Below are positions 24,288 to 31,869 of a DNA stretch of 64,000 bases, one piece after another (the stretch's first letter is position 1; each line of letters starts with the position of its first letter). The notes under the pieces were generated by a model. The model saw nothing but the letters and a program-made list of their open reading frames with translations, had not been told where the DNA came from and made no database searches. A program made the position numbers and the translations under genes. The stretch is from Methylopila capsulata (GTDB lineage: Bacteria; Pseudomonadota; Alphaproteobacteria; Rhizobiales; Methylopilaceae), in the NCBI RefSeq assembly GCF_016907975.1, contig NZ_JAFBCY010000005.1:62001-126000 (forward strand). Direction: 5' to 3'.

Positions 24288-25420
24288 GCCGCGTCCAGCC
24301 AGGAGACGATCGGCGTGCGGCGGCGGGCGATCACCGCCTGGACGATCTGGGCGGTGTGCACGAGGAAGCTCAGCACGATCCACACGATCACGGCGTACAT
24401 CCCGAGATCGGGACGGCCGAAGAGCGTGAAGGCCGTCAGCAGCACCAGGTTCGGATTGCGGCGGGCGGTGATCAGCCGGAAGAAGCTGTCGAACGGCCGC
24501 CAGACGTGCATGTGCATCCCGAACAGCCTGAGGAAGATGCCTTCCTCCACCCGCTGCAGGATGTAGCCGCCGAAGATGATCGCGATCATCCACTCGGCCC
24601 CGGCTCCCGAAAACCCGGCCGCCGGAAGGCCGAAGACCCAGGCCATCCACCAGAACGGCGGGTGCACCAGGTCGATGCCGTGGTCCAGCACGTTGCCGAA
24701 CTCGCTCGAGGTCATGGTGACGCGGGCGAGCTTGCCGTCGACGGTGTCGAGGAAGGTCATGATCCAGGCGGCGACCAGTCCCGTGCCGTAGTGCCCGTTC
24801 CAGAACGCCCAAAGCGCGTAGAACACCAGCGCGAGGCCGACATAGGTGACCGCGTTCGGCGTTATCCGGCGCACGGCGCACCACTTGGTCACGATGCGCG
24901 CCGGAACCGGCCAGACGTATTTGGTGACCGCGTCGGTGACGCCCTTGTAGGAGCCCGCGAAGCTGCGCGCCTCGACCTCGTCCACCGTCTCGGGGCTGAG
25001 CGGGATCAGGTAGGCGATCTCGCGCTTGCGCAACTTCCTGTTGTAGGAGCCGGCGAGCCCCTCGGAATCGAGCCGCTCCACCGTCGCGGGCAGCCCCGTG
25101 GCCGCCCCCTGCGCGATGGCCGCGGCCACGCCCGGCGCCTCGGCCGCCGGCACATGCGCCGCGACCGGGACCGCCCCGTCGAGCAGCACGGCGCCCGGCC
25201 GCTCGGCCAGCGCGTCGATCAGACGCTGCTCGAACGCGTAGTCCACGCGCAGCAGCAGAACCGCGCCCTGGTCGGGAAGCGCATCCGCCGTTTCGCGCAC
25301 CTCCGCCACGCCGGCGCGCGCAAGCTGTCGGGTCAGGCGTTCGGCCGAGGACATCCCCCAGATGCGCGCGTCGGACCGTCCGAGAAGGACAGCGACGGCT
25401 GCCTGGCGTAGCTGCGTCAT
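24284..25420 (-). CDS. CDP-alcohol phosphatidyltransferase with N-terminal extra domain
   Basis: Inner-membrane enzyme of 378 residues. It carries a complete CDP-alcohol phosphotransferase motif, DG-x2-AR-x8-G-x3-D-x3-D, as DGKLARVTMTSSEFGNVLD followed by HGID at about residues 222-244, so the active site is intact. Hydrophobic segments follow. The first roughly 150 residues are not part of this domain. They look like a remnant nucleotidyltransferase-type fold (VLLLRVDYAFEQRLIDALAERPGAVLLDG) without an obvious LAAGxG loop, an architecture resembling fused IPCT/DIPPS-type enzymes. It overlaps the lipid kinase by four bases and is divergent from the HIT-LptF-LptG operon. The proposed role is headgroup transfer to a sphingolipid or phospholipid acceptor. 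Confidence 0.85.
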   Translation of the reverse strand: MTQLRQAAVAVLLGRSDARIWGMSSAERLTRQLARAGVAEVRETADALPDQGAVLLLRVDYAFEQRLIDALAERPGAVLLDGAVPVAAHVPAAEAPGVAAAIAQGAATGLPATVERLDSEGLAGSYNRKLRKREIAYLIPLSPETVDEVEARSFAGSYKGVTDAVTKYVWPVPARIVTKWCAVRRITPNAVTYVGLALVFYALWAFWNGHYGTGLVAAWIMTFLDTVDGKLARVTMTSSEFGNVLDHGIDLVHPPFWWMAWVFGLPAAGFSGAGAEWMIAIIFGGYILQRVEEGIFLRLFGMHMHVWRPFDSFFRLITARRNPNLVLLTAFTLFGRPDLGMYAVIVWIVLSFLVHTAQIVQAVIARRRTPIVSWLDAA

Positions 25421-25534
25421 AATTTGGTCGTCCGCATCGTCGTTCGTGTGAATGCGTGCTCTTTAAAGCCGAAACGCCTATCCTGCCAGCCGCCGCGTCC
25501 ATGGCGCTCCCCCAAGCCAACGCACTCGAAGCCC

Positions 25535-25972
25535 ATGCCCAATCCTACGATGATCAAGTTCGGCCACCCCGAGACCGTGGTCGGGGAGACCGACCTGTGG
25601 TCGATCCAGATCCGCCCGAAGCAGCCCGGCTTCGGGTCTCTGGTGCTGGTCTGCAAGGAGGACGCCTCCGCCTTCGGCGCCTTGAGCCCTGCGGCGTTCG
25701 CGGAGCTGGGTCGCGTCGTCGCGAGCCTGGAGCCGGCGCTGAAGCGCTTGGCCGGCTACGACAAGATCAACTATCTGATGCTGATGATGGTCGACCCCGA
25801 CGTCCACTTTCACGTGATCCCCCGCCACGAGACGCCGCGCGCCTTCGAGGGCGTGACCTTCGTCGACGCCGGATGGCCCGGGCCGCCCGCGCTCGGCGAG
25901 GGACCCGAACTCGACGCCCGGACCATCGCCGCGCTCCGGACCGCCCTGGCGGCCATCTGGACCGCGCCGTGA
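25535..25972 (+). CDS. HIT-family protein
   Basis: A 145-residue histidine-triad-fold protein. The conserved core is YDKINYLMLMMVDPDVHFHVIPRHE. The canonical triad is H-x-H-x-H; here the first histidine is aspartate (DVHFH), as in some HIT-like branches, so hydrolase activity on nucleotide conjugates cannot be assumed. ATG 25535 is chosen; ATG 25550 is an in-frame alternative and the frame further upstream is not conserved. It is the first gene of a tightly overlapping run (HIT, LptF, LptG, N-acyltransferase, NTP transferase) and its stop overlaps the LptF start (GTGA). The product might act on a nucleotide-activated headgroup intermediate; this is conjecture. Confidence 0.82.
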   Translation: MPNPTMIKFGHPETVVGETDLWSIQIRPKQPGFGSLVLVCKEDASAFGALSPAAFAELGRVVASLEPALKRLAGYDKINYLMLMMVDPDVHFHVIPRHETPRAFEGVTFVDAGWPGPPALGEGPELDARTIAALRTALAAIWTAP

Positions 25973-27207
25973 CGCAACCGTCCAAGGCGCGCGGAACGGC
26001 GCTCGGCTTCGGCCTGCTGCAGCGCTACGTCACGGGGCTGGCGCTGCGGCCGATGATGCTGTCGCTGGGCGTGGTGCTCGCGGGGCTGCTGCTCGAGCGC
26101 GTGCTGCGCATCGTCGACGTGCTGGCCGCGGCGGGAGCCCCGGTCTATCTCGTGTTCGCGCTCTCGGCGAACCTCGTCCCGCATTACCTCGGCTTCGCCA
26201 TGCCGGCCGCCTTCGCGCTCGGCGTGTTCGCGGCGTTCTCGCGGCTGTCGAGCGGGTCCGAACTCGAGTCGATGCTGTCCTCGGGCGTCTCGGTCTGGTC
26301 GCTGGCGAAGCCGCTGATGGCGATCGGCGCCGTGATCGCCGCGCTCAACCTGCTGGTCTCCGGCTACCTCGACCCCTACAGCCGCTACAGCTACCGCGCG
26401 ATCCTGAACTCCTCGGTGTCCTACGCCTGGCGTGCGCACGCGCCGGCCGCCACCTTCATCAACGTCCGCGACGGGCTGACCGTCACCGCCGACGAGGTCG
26501 ACAACACCGGGCGCAACCTGACGGGCGTCTTCATCGAGGATCGCGCCGGCGACCTCGAGACCCTGACCACGGCGCGCGCCGGCAAGCTCGAGGTGACGCC
26601 GGACGGAAAGCAGCTCCAGCTGCGGCTCTCCGACGGCGTCGTGCTGCGCAACGCCGATGGGCAGCGTCCGAACACGCTCCGGTTCCGCGAGCTGGTGTTC
26701 GACAAGAAGTTCGCTCTGGAGGCGCCGCCCTTCCGCCCGCGCGGCGGCAACGAGCGCGAGATGACGATGAACGAGCTCTGGAGCGAGATGGGCGAGGCCG
26801 CGCCCTCGGCCTCCTATCCCAAGCTGTCGGCGGAGTTCCACTCGCGCATCGTCCGCTCGCTCGCGATCGTGTTCCTGCCGCTGCTGATCATCCCGTTGAG
26901 CATGACGATGCGGCGGCAGAACCGGGTGGCCAACATGGGGGTCGCGGCGCTCGCGCTGATCCTGTTCCAGAACGTGCTGCAGATCGGGGAGACGCTCGCC
27001 GAAAAAGGCTTGGCCCCCGCGCCGCTGCTGACCTGGGGGCCGCTGGCCGGCCTCGTGCTGGTCTCGGCGTTCCTGTTCACGACCGGCACAGATCGACCGG
27101 GGGATTCCGCGATCTCGCGCTTCACCGACCAGCTCTCGGCGCTCGGCGCCGCGGCGGGGCGCGCGCTCGCGCCGCTGTTCCGCCGTCGGGCGGCCGCGAG
27201 GGGCTGA
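25969..27207 (+). CDS. LptF-like permease (YjgP/YjgQ family)
   Basis: A 412-residue inner-membrane protein of the LptF/LptG family. It has transmembrane segments near the N-terminus (LSLGVVLAGLLLERVLRIVDVLAAA), a periplasmic jellyroll-like middle (about 150-270, ATFINVRDGLTVTADEV onward) and C-terminal membrane helices (RSLAIVFLPLLIIPLSM). AMPAAFALGVFAAFSRLSSGSELESMLSSGVS is the conserved coupling-helix region. GTG 25969 is set by the four-base overlap with the HIT gene. Canonical alphaproteobacterial lptFG normally sit with lptD, surA, pdxA and ksgA. This pair sits in a lipid locus instead, so it is probably a paralogue moving another lipid. No dedicated LptB ATPase is encoded nearby. Confidence 0.88.
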   Translation: MTQPSKARGTALGFGLLQRYVTGLALRPMMLSLGVVLAGLLLERVLRIVDVLAAAGAPVYLVFALSANLVPHYLGFAMPAAFALGVFAAFSRLSSGSELESMLSSGVSVWSLAKPLMAIGAVIAALNLLVSGYLDPYSRYSYRAILNSSVSYAWRAHAPAATFINVRDGLTVTADEVDNTGRNLTGVFIEDRAGDLETLTTARAGKLEVTPDGKQLQLRLSDGVVLRNADGQRPNTLRFRELVFDKKFALEAPPFRPRGGNEREMTMNELWSEMGEAAPSASYPKLSAEFHSRIVRSLAIVFLPLLIIPLSMTMRRQNRVANMGVAALALILFQNVLQIGETLAEKGLAPAPLLTWGPLAGLVLVSAFLFTTGTDRPGDSAISRFTDQLSALGAAAGRALAPLFRRRAAARG

Positions 27208-28319
27208 TGCGCGTTCTCCGCTACATGAGCCTGCGCTTCCTTGCGCTCGCGACCGTCGCCACCCTCGTGCTCGCCTCGATCGCGGAGGTGCTCGACCTCG
27301 TGGACAACGCGGGCGACATCCTCGATCGCGGCCAGGGCGCCGCGGGCTTCGGAACCTACCTGCTGCTGCGCGTGCCGACGCTGATCTCCCACGCCATTCC
27401 GCTCGGCGTTCTGGTCGGCGCGCTGATGACGCTCAGCCTGCTGGCCCGCAACAGCGAGATCGTCGCGATGCGGGCCTCGGGGCGCAGCTCCTGGAACCTG
27501 TTCGCGATGATGTTCCCGGCCGCCTTCGTGATCGCGAGCGTCCATTGCGTGCTGCTGGACGCGGTGCTGCCGAAGACCGAGCAGCGGCTCGCGCTGTGGT
27601 GGGCGGAGGGCCAGGATCCGAAGTTCGACGGTGCCAAGCCCGTGTGGCTGCGGATCGGCGACGACGTCGTGTCGTTCGAGGGCATCGCGAACCGCGGCCG
27701 GACGCTGAAGAACCTCAAGGTGTTCGAGCGGGCGCCCGACAAGACCGCGACGGGAAAGCTGACGGCGGCGGAGGCCCGCTGGGAGAAGAAGCGCTGGATG
27801 CTGACAGGCGGGACCTACGCCTCGTTCAAGCGCGGAGCCTCGAACGCGGCCACGCCGGCGGACGGGGAGTGGAAAACCACCTTCACCCCGGCCGACGCCG
27901 TCGCCGCCATGGAGCCCTTCGGCCAGATTTCCGCCGCGGCGGCGCAGGCCGTGATCAGCGGCCAGCGGGTGGCGAACGCGCCGCTCTCGTTCTACGAAAC
28001 CCAGTTCCACCGGGTCTTCGCGGCCCCCATGGCGGCCGTCGTCATGCTGCTGCTCGCGATGCCGGGCGCCTTCGTGAACTGGCGCGACGCACGCTCGGCG
28101 AAGCACGCCATGGCCGGGCTCGCGCTCGGCCTCGTCTTCCTGGTCTGCGACGGGCTGCTGACCTCGCTCGGTCTCGCGGCGATTCTGCCGCCGATCGTCG
28201 CCGCCTGGTCCGGAACCGTCCTGTTCCTCGGGATCGGCGCCTTGAACCTCAACCGCATGGAGCAGGGCCTCGCGCGGCCGAGCCGCCGGCGGACGCTCGC
28301 CCTGGAGACCGGCCGATGA
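27207..28319 (+). CDS. LptG-like permease (YjgP/YjgQ family)
   Basis: Partner of the preceding LptF-like protein, 370 residues. ATG 27207 shares one base with the upstream stop (TGATG). The conserved segments are LRVPTLISHAIPLGVLVGALMTLSLLARNSEIVAMRASG (coupling region), a periplasmic domain in the middle (VSFEGIANRGRTLKNLKVFE) and three C-terminal helices (VFAAPMAAVVMLLLAMPGAFV onward). The two proteins would form the transmembrane core of an Lpt-type ABC machine that extracts a lipid from the inner membrane. The ATGA overlap with the following N-acyltransferase gene suggests co-translation. Confidence 0.88.
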   Translation: MRVLRYMSLRFLALATVATLVLASIAEVLDLVDNAGDILDRGQGAAGFGTYLLLRVPTLISHAIPLGVLVGALMTLSLLARNSEIVAMRASGRSSWNLFAMMFPAAFVIASVHCVLLDAVLPKTEQRLALWWAEGQDPKFDGAKPVWLRIGDDVVSFEGIANRGRTLKNLKVFERAPDKTATGKLTAAEARWEKKRWMLTGGTYASFKRGASNAATPADGEWKTTFTPADAVAAMEPFGQISAAAAQAVISGQRVANAPLSFYETQFHRVFAAPMAAVVMLLLAMPGAFVNWRDARSAKHAMAGLALGLVFLVCDGLLTSLGLAAILPPIVAAWSGTVLFLGIGALNLNRMEQGLARPSRRRTLALETGR

Positions 28320-29440
28320 GCCAGATCGACGTCCGTCCGGTGGAGGGCAAGCGCGACCTCGACCGCTTCATCACGCTGCCGAACCGGCTGCAGGCGGCCG
28401 ACCCGAACTACGTCGCGCCGCTGATGATGGAGCGGCGCGAGTCGCTATCGCCGGCCAAGAACCCGCTGTTCCGGCACGTCGACGCGCAGTTCTTCCTGGC
28501 CTGGCGCGACGGCGTTCCGGTCGGCCGCATCAGCGCCCAGAGCGACGACCGGGTGGCCGACTGCGGCCACTTCGGCCTGCTCGCGGGCGAAGACGACCCC
28601 GAGGTGTTCCGCGCCCTGTTCGCGGCCGCCGAGGGCTGGCTGAAGGCGAAGGGCCGGACGGAGGTCCGCGGGCCGTTCAACCTGTCGATCAACGAGGAGT
28701 GCGGCCTGCTGATCGACGGCTTCGACACCCAGCCGATGCTGTTCATGCCGCACGACGCGCGTTACGTCGCGGCCCGCGTCGAGGAGCAGGGCTACGCCAA
28801 GGCGATGGACCTGTTCGCCTATCTGCACCTCACCAGCGACCCCTTCCCCAAGGCGATCGAGCGCATCATCGAGCGCCCGCGGCCGCCGGAGGTCGTGGTG
28901 CGGCACCTCGACTGGAAGCGCTACGACGAGGAGATCGCGACCGTCATCGACATCTTCAACGACGCCTGGTCGGAGAACTGGGGCTTCGTGCCGTTCAGCC
29001 CGGAAGAGCTCCATCACCTCGCGAAGTCGCTGAAGCTGCTGATCGACGAGCGGCTGCTCTGGATCGTCGAGGTGTCCGGCCGCGCCGCGGCCTTCGGCGT
29101 CGGGCTGCCGAACCTGAACGAGATGATCGCGGACTTCGACGGCAAGCTGCTGCCGTTCAACTGGGCGAAGCTCGTCTGGCGGCTGAAGCGCATGACCTAC
29201 ACCAGCGGTCGGGTGGCGCTGATGGGCGTGCGCAAGGAGTACGCCCGCTCGTTCCTCGGGCGCGCCATGCCGATCTACATCTTCGACGAGTTCCGCAAGG
29301 AGGGTCGCCGCCGCGGGATCGAGCGGGTCGAGATGTCCTGGGTGCTCGAGAGCAACATGCCGATGCGGCACATGGGCGAGGCGCTCTCGAACGGCTCCGC
29401 CTACAAGACCTACCGCATCTACCGCAAGGCGCTGGCGTGA
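28316..29440 (+). CDS. GNAT-fold N-acyltransferase, candidate bacterial ceramide synthase (bCerS)
   Basis: A 374-residue protein with two GNAT-like halves. The N-terminal pattern includes FITLPNRLQAADPNYVAPLMMERRE, KNPLFRHVDAQFFLAWRDGVPVGRI and RGPFNLSINEECGLLIDGFDTQPML. The second half has WSENWGFVPFSPEELHHLAKSLK and a C-terminal NMPMRHMGEALSNGSAYKTYRIYRK that resembles an acyl-CoA-binding end. This is the kind of protein reported as ceramide synthase in Caulobacter (CC_1154, an N-acyltransferase unrelated to eukaryotic ceramide synthases); I recall the resemblance but could not align them. Its operon partners LptF/LptG and the nearby SPT support acylation of a sphingoid base. A generic N-acetyltransferase is the alternative. 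Confidence 0.62.
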   Translation: MSQIDVRPVEGKRDLDRFITLPNRLQAADPNYVAPLMMERRESLSPAKNPLFRHVDAQFFLAWRDGVPVGRISAQSDDRVADCGHFGLLAGEDDPEVFRALFAAAEGWLKAKGRTEVRGPFNLSINEECGLLIDGFDTQPMLFMPHDARYVAARVEEQGYAKAMDLFAYLHLTSDPFPKAIERIIERPRPPEVVVRHLDWKRYDEEIATVIDIFNDAWSENWGFVPFSPEELHHLAKSLKLLIDERLLWIVEVSGRAAAFGVGLPNLNEMIADFDGKLLPFNWAKLVWRLKRMTYTSGRVALMGVRKEYARSFLGRAMPIYIFDEFRKEGRRRGIERVEMSWVLESNMPMRHMGEALSNGSAYKTYRIYRKALA

Positions 29441-30174
29441 CCCGCACCGCGCTCGTGCTGGCGGGCGTCCGGCCGGGCCGCGACGCGCTCGCCGACTTCG
29501 CCGGCGTCACCCACAAGGCCCTGATCCCGATCGGCGGCGTTCCCATGGTGGAGCGGGTGATCGCGGCGCTGCGCGACAGCGGCCGGATCGACCGCATCGT
29601 CGTCTCGATCGACCGGCCGGAGCTGATCGACCTTCCCGGCGTCGAGATCCTGACGTCGTCGACCTCGGTCAGCCGGAGCGTGGGCGAGGCCTTCGAGGCG
29701 CTCGGCGCGCCTCTGCTCGTCACCACCGCCGACCACGCGCTGCTGGAGCCGGAGTGGATCCGCTGGTTCCTCGACCACCTGCCGGACGCGGACGTGGTGG
29801 CGGGGCTGGCGCGCGACCGCGACGTGATGGCGGCGGCGCCGGACACCAAGCGCACCTTCCTGCGCTTCCGCGACGGCCGCTTCTCCGGCTGCAACCTGTT
29901 CTACCTGCGCGACCCGCGGGCCGTGCGGGCGATCCAGATGTGGCAGATCGTGGAGAACGAGCGGAAGAAGCCCTTCACCCTGCTCCGCCGGCTGGGAGTG
30001 AGGGCCGTGGTCGCCGCCCTGTTCGGGCGCCTGACGCTTGGCTACGCCATGCGCCGGATCGAGCAGATCGCCGGCTGCTCGGCGGGGGTCGTCGAGCTGC
30101 CCTTCGGCCGCGCGGCGATCGACGTCGACAAGCCGTCCGACCTGATGCTGGTCCGGAAGATGGTCGAGGGCTGA
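29437..30174 (+). CDS. MobA-like NTP transferase
   Basis: A 245-residue nucleotidyltransferase of the MobA/NTP_transf_3 type. It has an altered loop at the N-terminus, LVLAGVRPGRDALADFAGVTHKALIPIGGVPMVERV, in place of the usual LAGGxGxRMG, then VTTADHALLEPEWI with the metal-binding aspartate and GCNLFYLRDP. The acidic IDVDKPSDL near the C-terminus matches the second metal site of the family. GTG 29437 overlaps the preceding stop (GTGA) and this is the last gene of the operon. It may activate a headgroup precursor with CTP or GTP; the substrate is unknown. Confidence 0.78.
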   Translation: MTRTALVLAGVRPGRDALADFAGVTHKALIPIGGVPMVERVIAALRDSGRIDRIVVSIDRPELIDLPGVEILTSSTSVSRSVGEAFEALGAPLLVTTADHALLEPEWIRWFLDHLPDADVVAGLARDRDVMAAAPDTKRTFLRFRDGRFSGCNLFYLRDPRAVRAIQMWQIVENERKKPFTLLRRLGVRAVVAALFGRLTLGYAMRRIEQIAGCSAGVVELPFGRAAIDVDKPSDLMLVRKMVEG

Positions 30175-30359
30175 CGCCCGAGCCGACGAAAAGGACGAGC
30201 GGTTCACGCCGCTCGTCGAAGTCGGGGGCGTCGACGCCCCGGCGCTGGCCGGGACGGTCGGACGGCGCCTCCGCGCATGCCGCGGACGCGCCGAAGCTTA
30301 TGGTTCGTGTGACGTCGGGGGACCGCCGCAGTGAGCGGCGATCCCTCGGAGGCCGCGTG

Positions 30360-31652
30360 TCAGACCGCGCGCAGGGGCGCCTCGGCGGCGAGCGGGATCG
30401 TCGGCTGCTCGTCCTGCGACAGGTAGCGCAGCCGGAGCGGCTTGAGCACGAGCAGCGCGAGCAGCGCCGCGGCGACGTTCAGGCCGATGATCAGCGCGAA
30501 CACGGCGGACCAGCCGTAGGCCGCGGACAGCACGCTCGCGAACGGGACCAGGAAGGCCGCCGAGCCCTTGGCCGTGTAGAGCAGGCCGGCGTTCGTGGCT
30601 GCGAACTTCGACCCGAAGGTGTCGCCGCAGGTGGCCGGGAACAGGCTGTAGATCTCGCCGAACACGCCGAAATAGGCCGCGGTCGCGAACACGAAGACGA
30701 TCGGGTTGTGGCCGAAGGTCAGCAGCGTGCAGACGGCGGCCGCGGCGATCGAGAACGCCAGGAACATCGTGTTCTCACGGCCGATCTGGTCGGAGAGATA
30801 GCCGAACAAAGGCCGGCCGAAGCCGTCGAAGATGCGGTCCAGCGAGATCGCGAGCGTCAGCGCCGCCATCTGCAGGCCGAACATGCTGACGGGGACGCCC
30901 GCCACGTTGAAGTCCTTGGCGATCGGCGCGATCTGCGCCGCGGCCATCAGCCCGCCGGACGCCACCATCACGAACATCGCGTACATCACCCAGAACACGG
31001 GCGTGCGCAGCGCCTCGCCCGGCTTCCGATCCACCGAACTCTGCGGCAGGCGGAGCGTCTTGCGGCGGATGGGGGCGAGCACCGCGGGCTTCTTCAGCAG
31101 GAAGGAGACCACGACGACCACCGCGCCCTGGATCAGGCCGAAGGTCAGGAACGCGCTTTCGTAGCCGCTCGAGGCGATCATCTTGGCGATCGGCACGACC
31201 GTCAGCGCGGCGCCGGCGCCGAAACCCGCCGCCGTCGCGCCTGCCGCCAGACCGCGGCGGTCGGGGAACCACTTGAGGGCGTTGCCGACGCAGGTGCCGT
31301 AGACCGACCCGGCGCCGACGCCGCCGATCACCGCGGCGAGGTACAGCAGGGGAAGCGAGTCCGCGTAGGAGTCGAGCACCCAGGCAAGCGAGATCATGAC
31401 GCCGCCGAAGCCGACGACGACGCGGGGGCCGTAGCGGTCCACGAACCAGGCCTCGACCGGCACCAGCCAAGTCTCGGTCGCGACGAACAGGGTGAAAGCG
31501 AACTGGATGGCCGCGCGGCCCCAGTGAAATTTGGCGTCGATCGGATCGACGAACAGCGTCCAGCCGTACTGGAGGTTTGCGATCATCGCCATGCACAGCA
31601 CGCCGAGAGCGAGCTGCGACCACTTGGTCGCAGATACGTTTGCGTTTTCCAT
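30360..31652 (-). CDS. MFS transporter, oxalate/formate antiporter (OxlT) family
   Basis: A 430-residue major facilitator with twelve predicted membrane helices. LQYGWTLFVDPIDAKFHWGRAAIQFAFTLFVATETWLVPVEAW (read in parts) at the N-terminus, DRYGPRVVVGFGG and GVGAGSVYGTCVGNALKWFPDRRGLAAGATAAGFG match the OxlT-like family annotated as oxalate/formate antiporter. That transporter exchanges extracellular oxalate for formate across the inner membrane. No oxalate-degrading genes (frc, oxc) lie in this window, so the substrate is not supported by context. ATG 31652 is followed upstream by a 217-base region carrying a terminator of the neighbouring operon. It is convergent with the lipid operon, 185 bases away; that gap shows nothing recognisable. 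Confidence 0.85.
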   Translation of the reverse strand: MENANVSATKWSQLALGVLCMAMIANLQYGWTLFVDPIDAKFHWGRAAIQFAFTLFVATETWLVPVEAWFVDRYGPRVVVGFGGVMISLAWVLDSYADSLPLLYLAAVIGGVGAGSVYGTCVGNALKWFPDRRGLAAGATAAGFGAGAALTVVPIAKMIASSGYESAFLTFGLIQGAVVVVVSFLLKKPAVLAPIRRKTLRLPQSSVDRKPGEALRTPVFWVMYAMFVMVASGGLMAAAQIAPIAKDFNVAGVPVSMFGLQMAALTLAISLDRIFDGFGRPLFGYLSDQIGRENTMFLAFSIAAAAVCTLLTFGHNPIVFVFATAAYFGVFGEIYSLFPATCGDTFGSKFAATNAGLLYTAKGSAAFLVPFASVLSAAYGWSAVFALIIGLNVAAALLALLVLKPLRLRYLSQDEQPTIPLAAEAPLRAV

Positions 31653-31791
31653 CCCACACTCTGTTGTTGTTTGAATTCAGAGATTGGGATGAGCCTGCGC
31701 GCATCCTCTGGCATACGGAATGCCACTTATTGGAATGCCAGCCATGCGACGTTCGGACACATCCGGGAGGGTGCGCGCCATGATTTCGCTG

Positions 31792-31839
31792 CAAACAAAG
31801 AGGCGTCGATCACGGCTCCGTGATACGCCTCTTTGTTTG
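31792..31839 (-). terminator. Rho-independent terminator of the ribBX-NTP transferase operon
   Basis: Perfect 15-base arms (31792-31806 and 31825-31839) enclose a second 5-base stem, ATCAC/GTGAT. On the minus strand the stem ends in CTCTTTGTTTG. It lies 31 bases after the stop of the minus-strand NTP transferase and before the MFS gene, which it separates. Confidence 0.75.
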
Positions 31840-31869
31840 GCGTAAGCGACGATCGGACGGCGAGCGGCG

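Noticed and set aside
24288-25520. N-terminal extension of the lipid kinase frame to 716 residues
   Set aside because: It overlaps the whole CDP-alcohol phosphatidyltransferase gene in another frame; GTG 24287 with the GTGA overlap is the better start.
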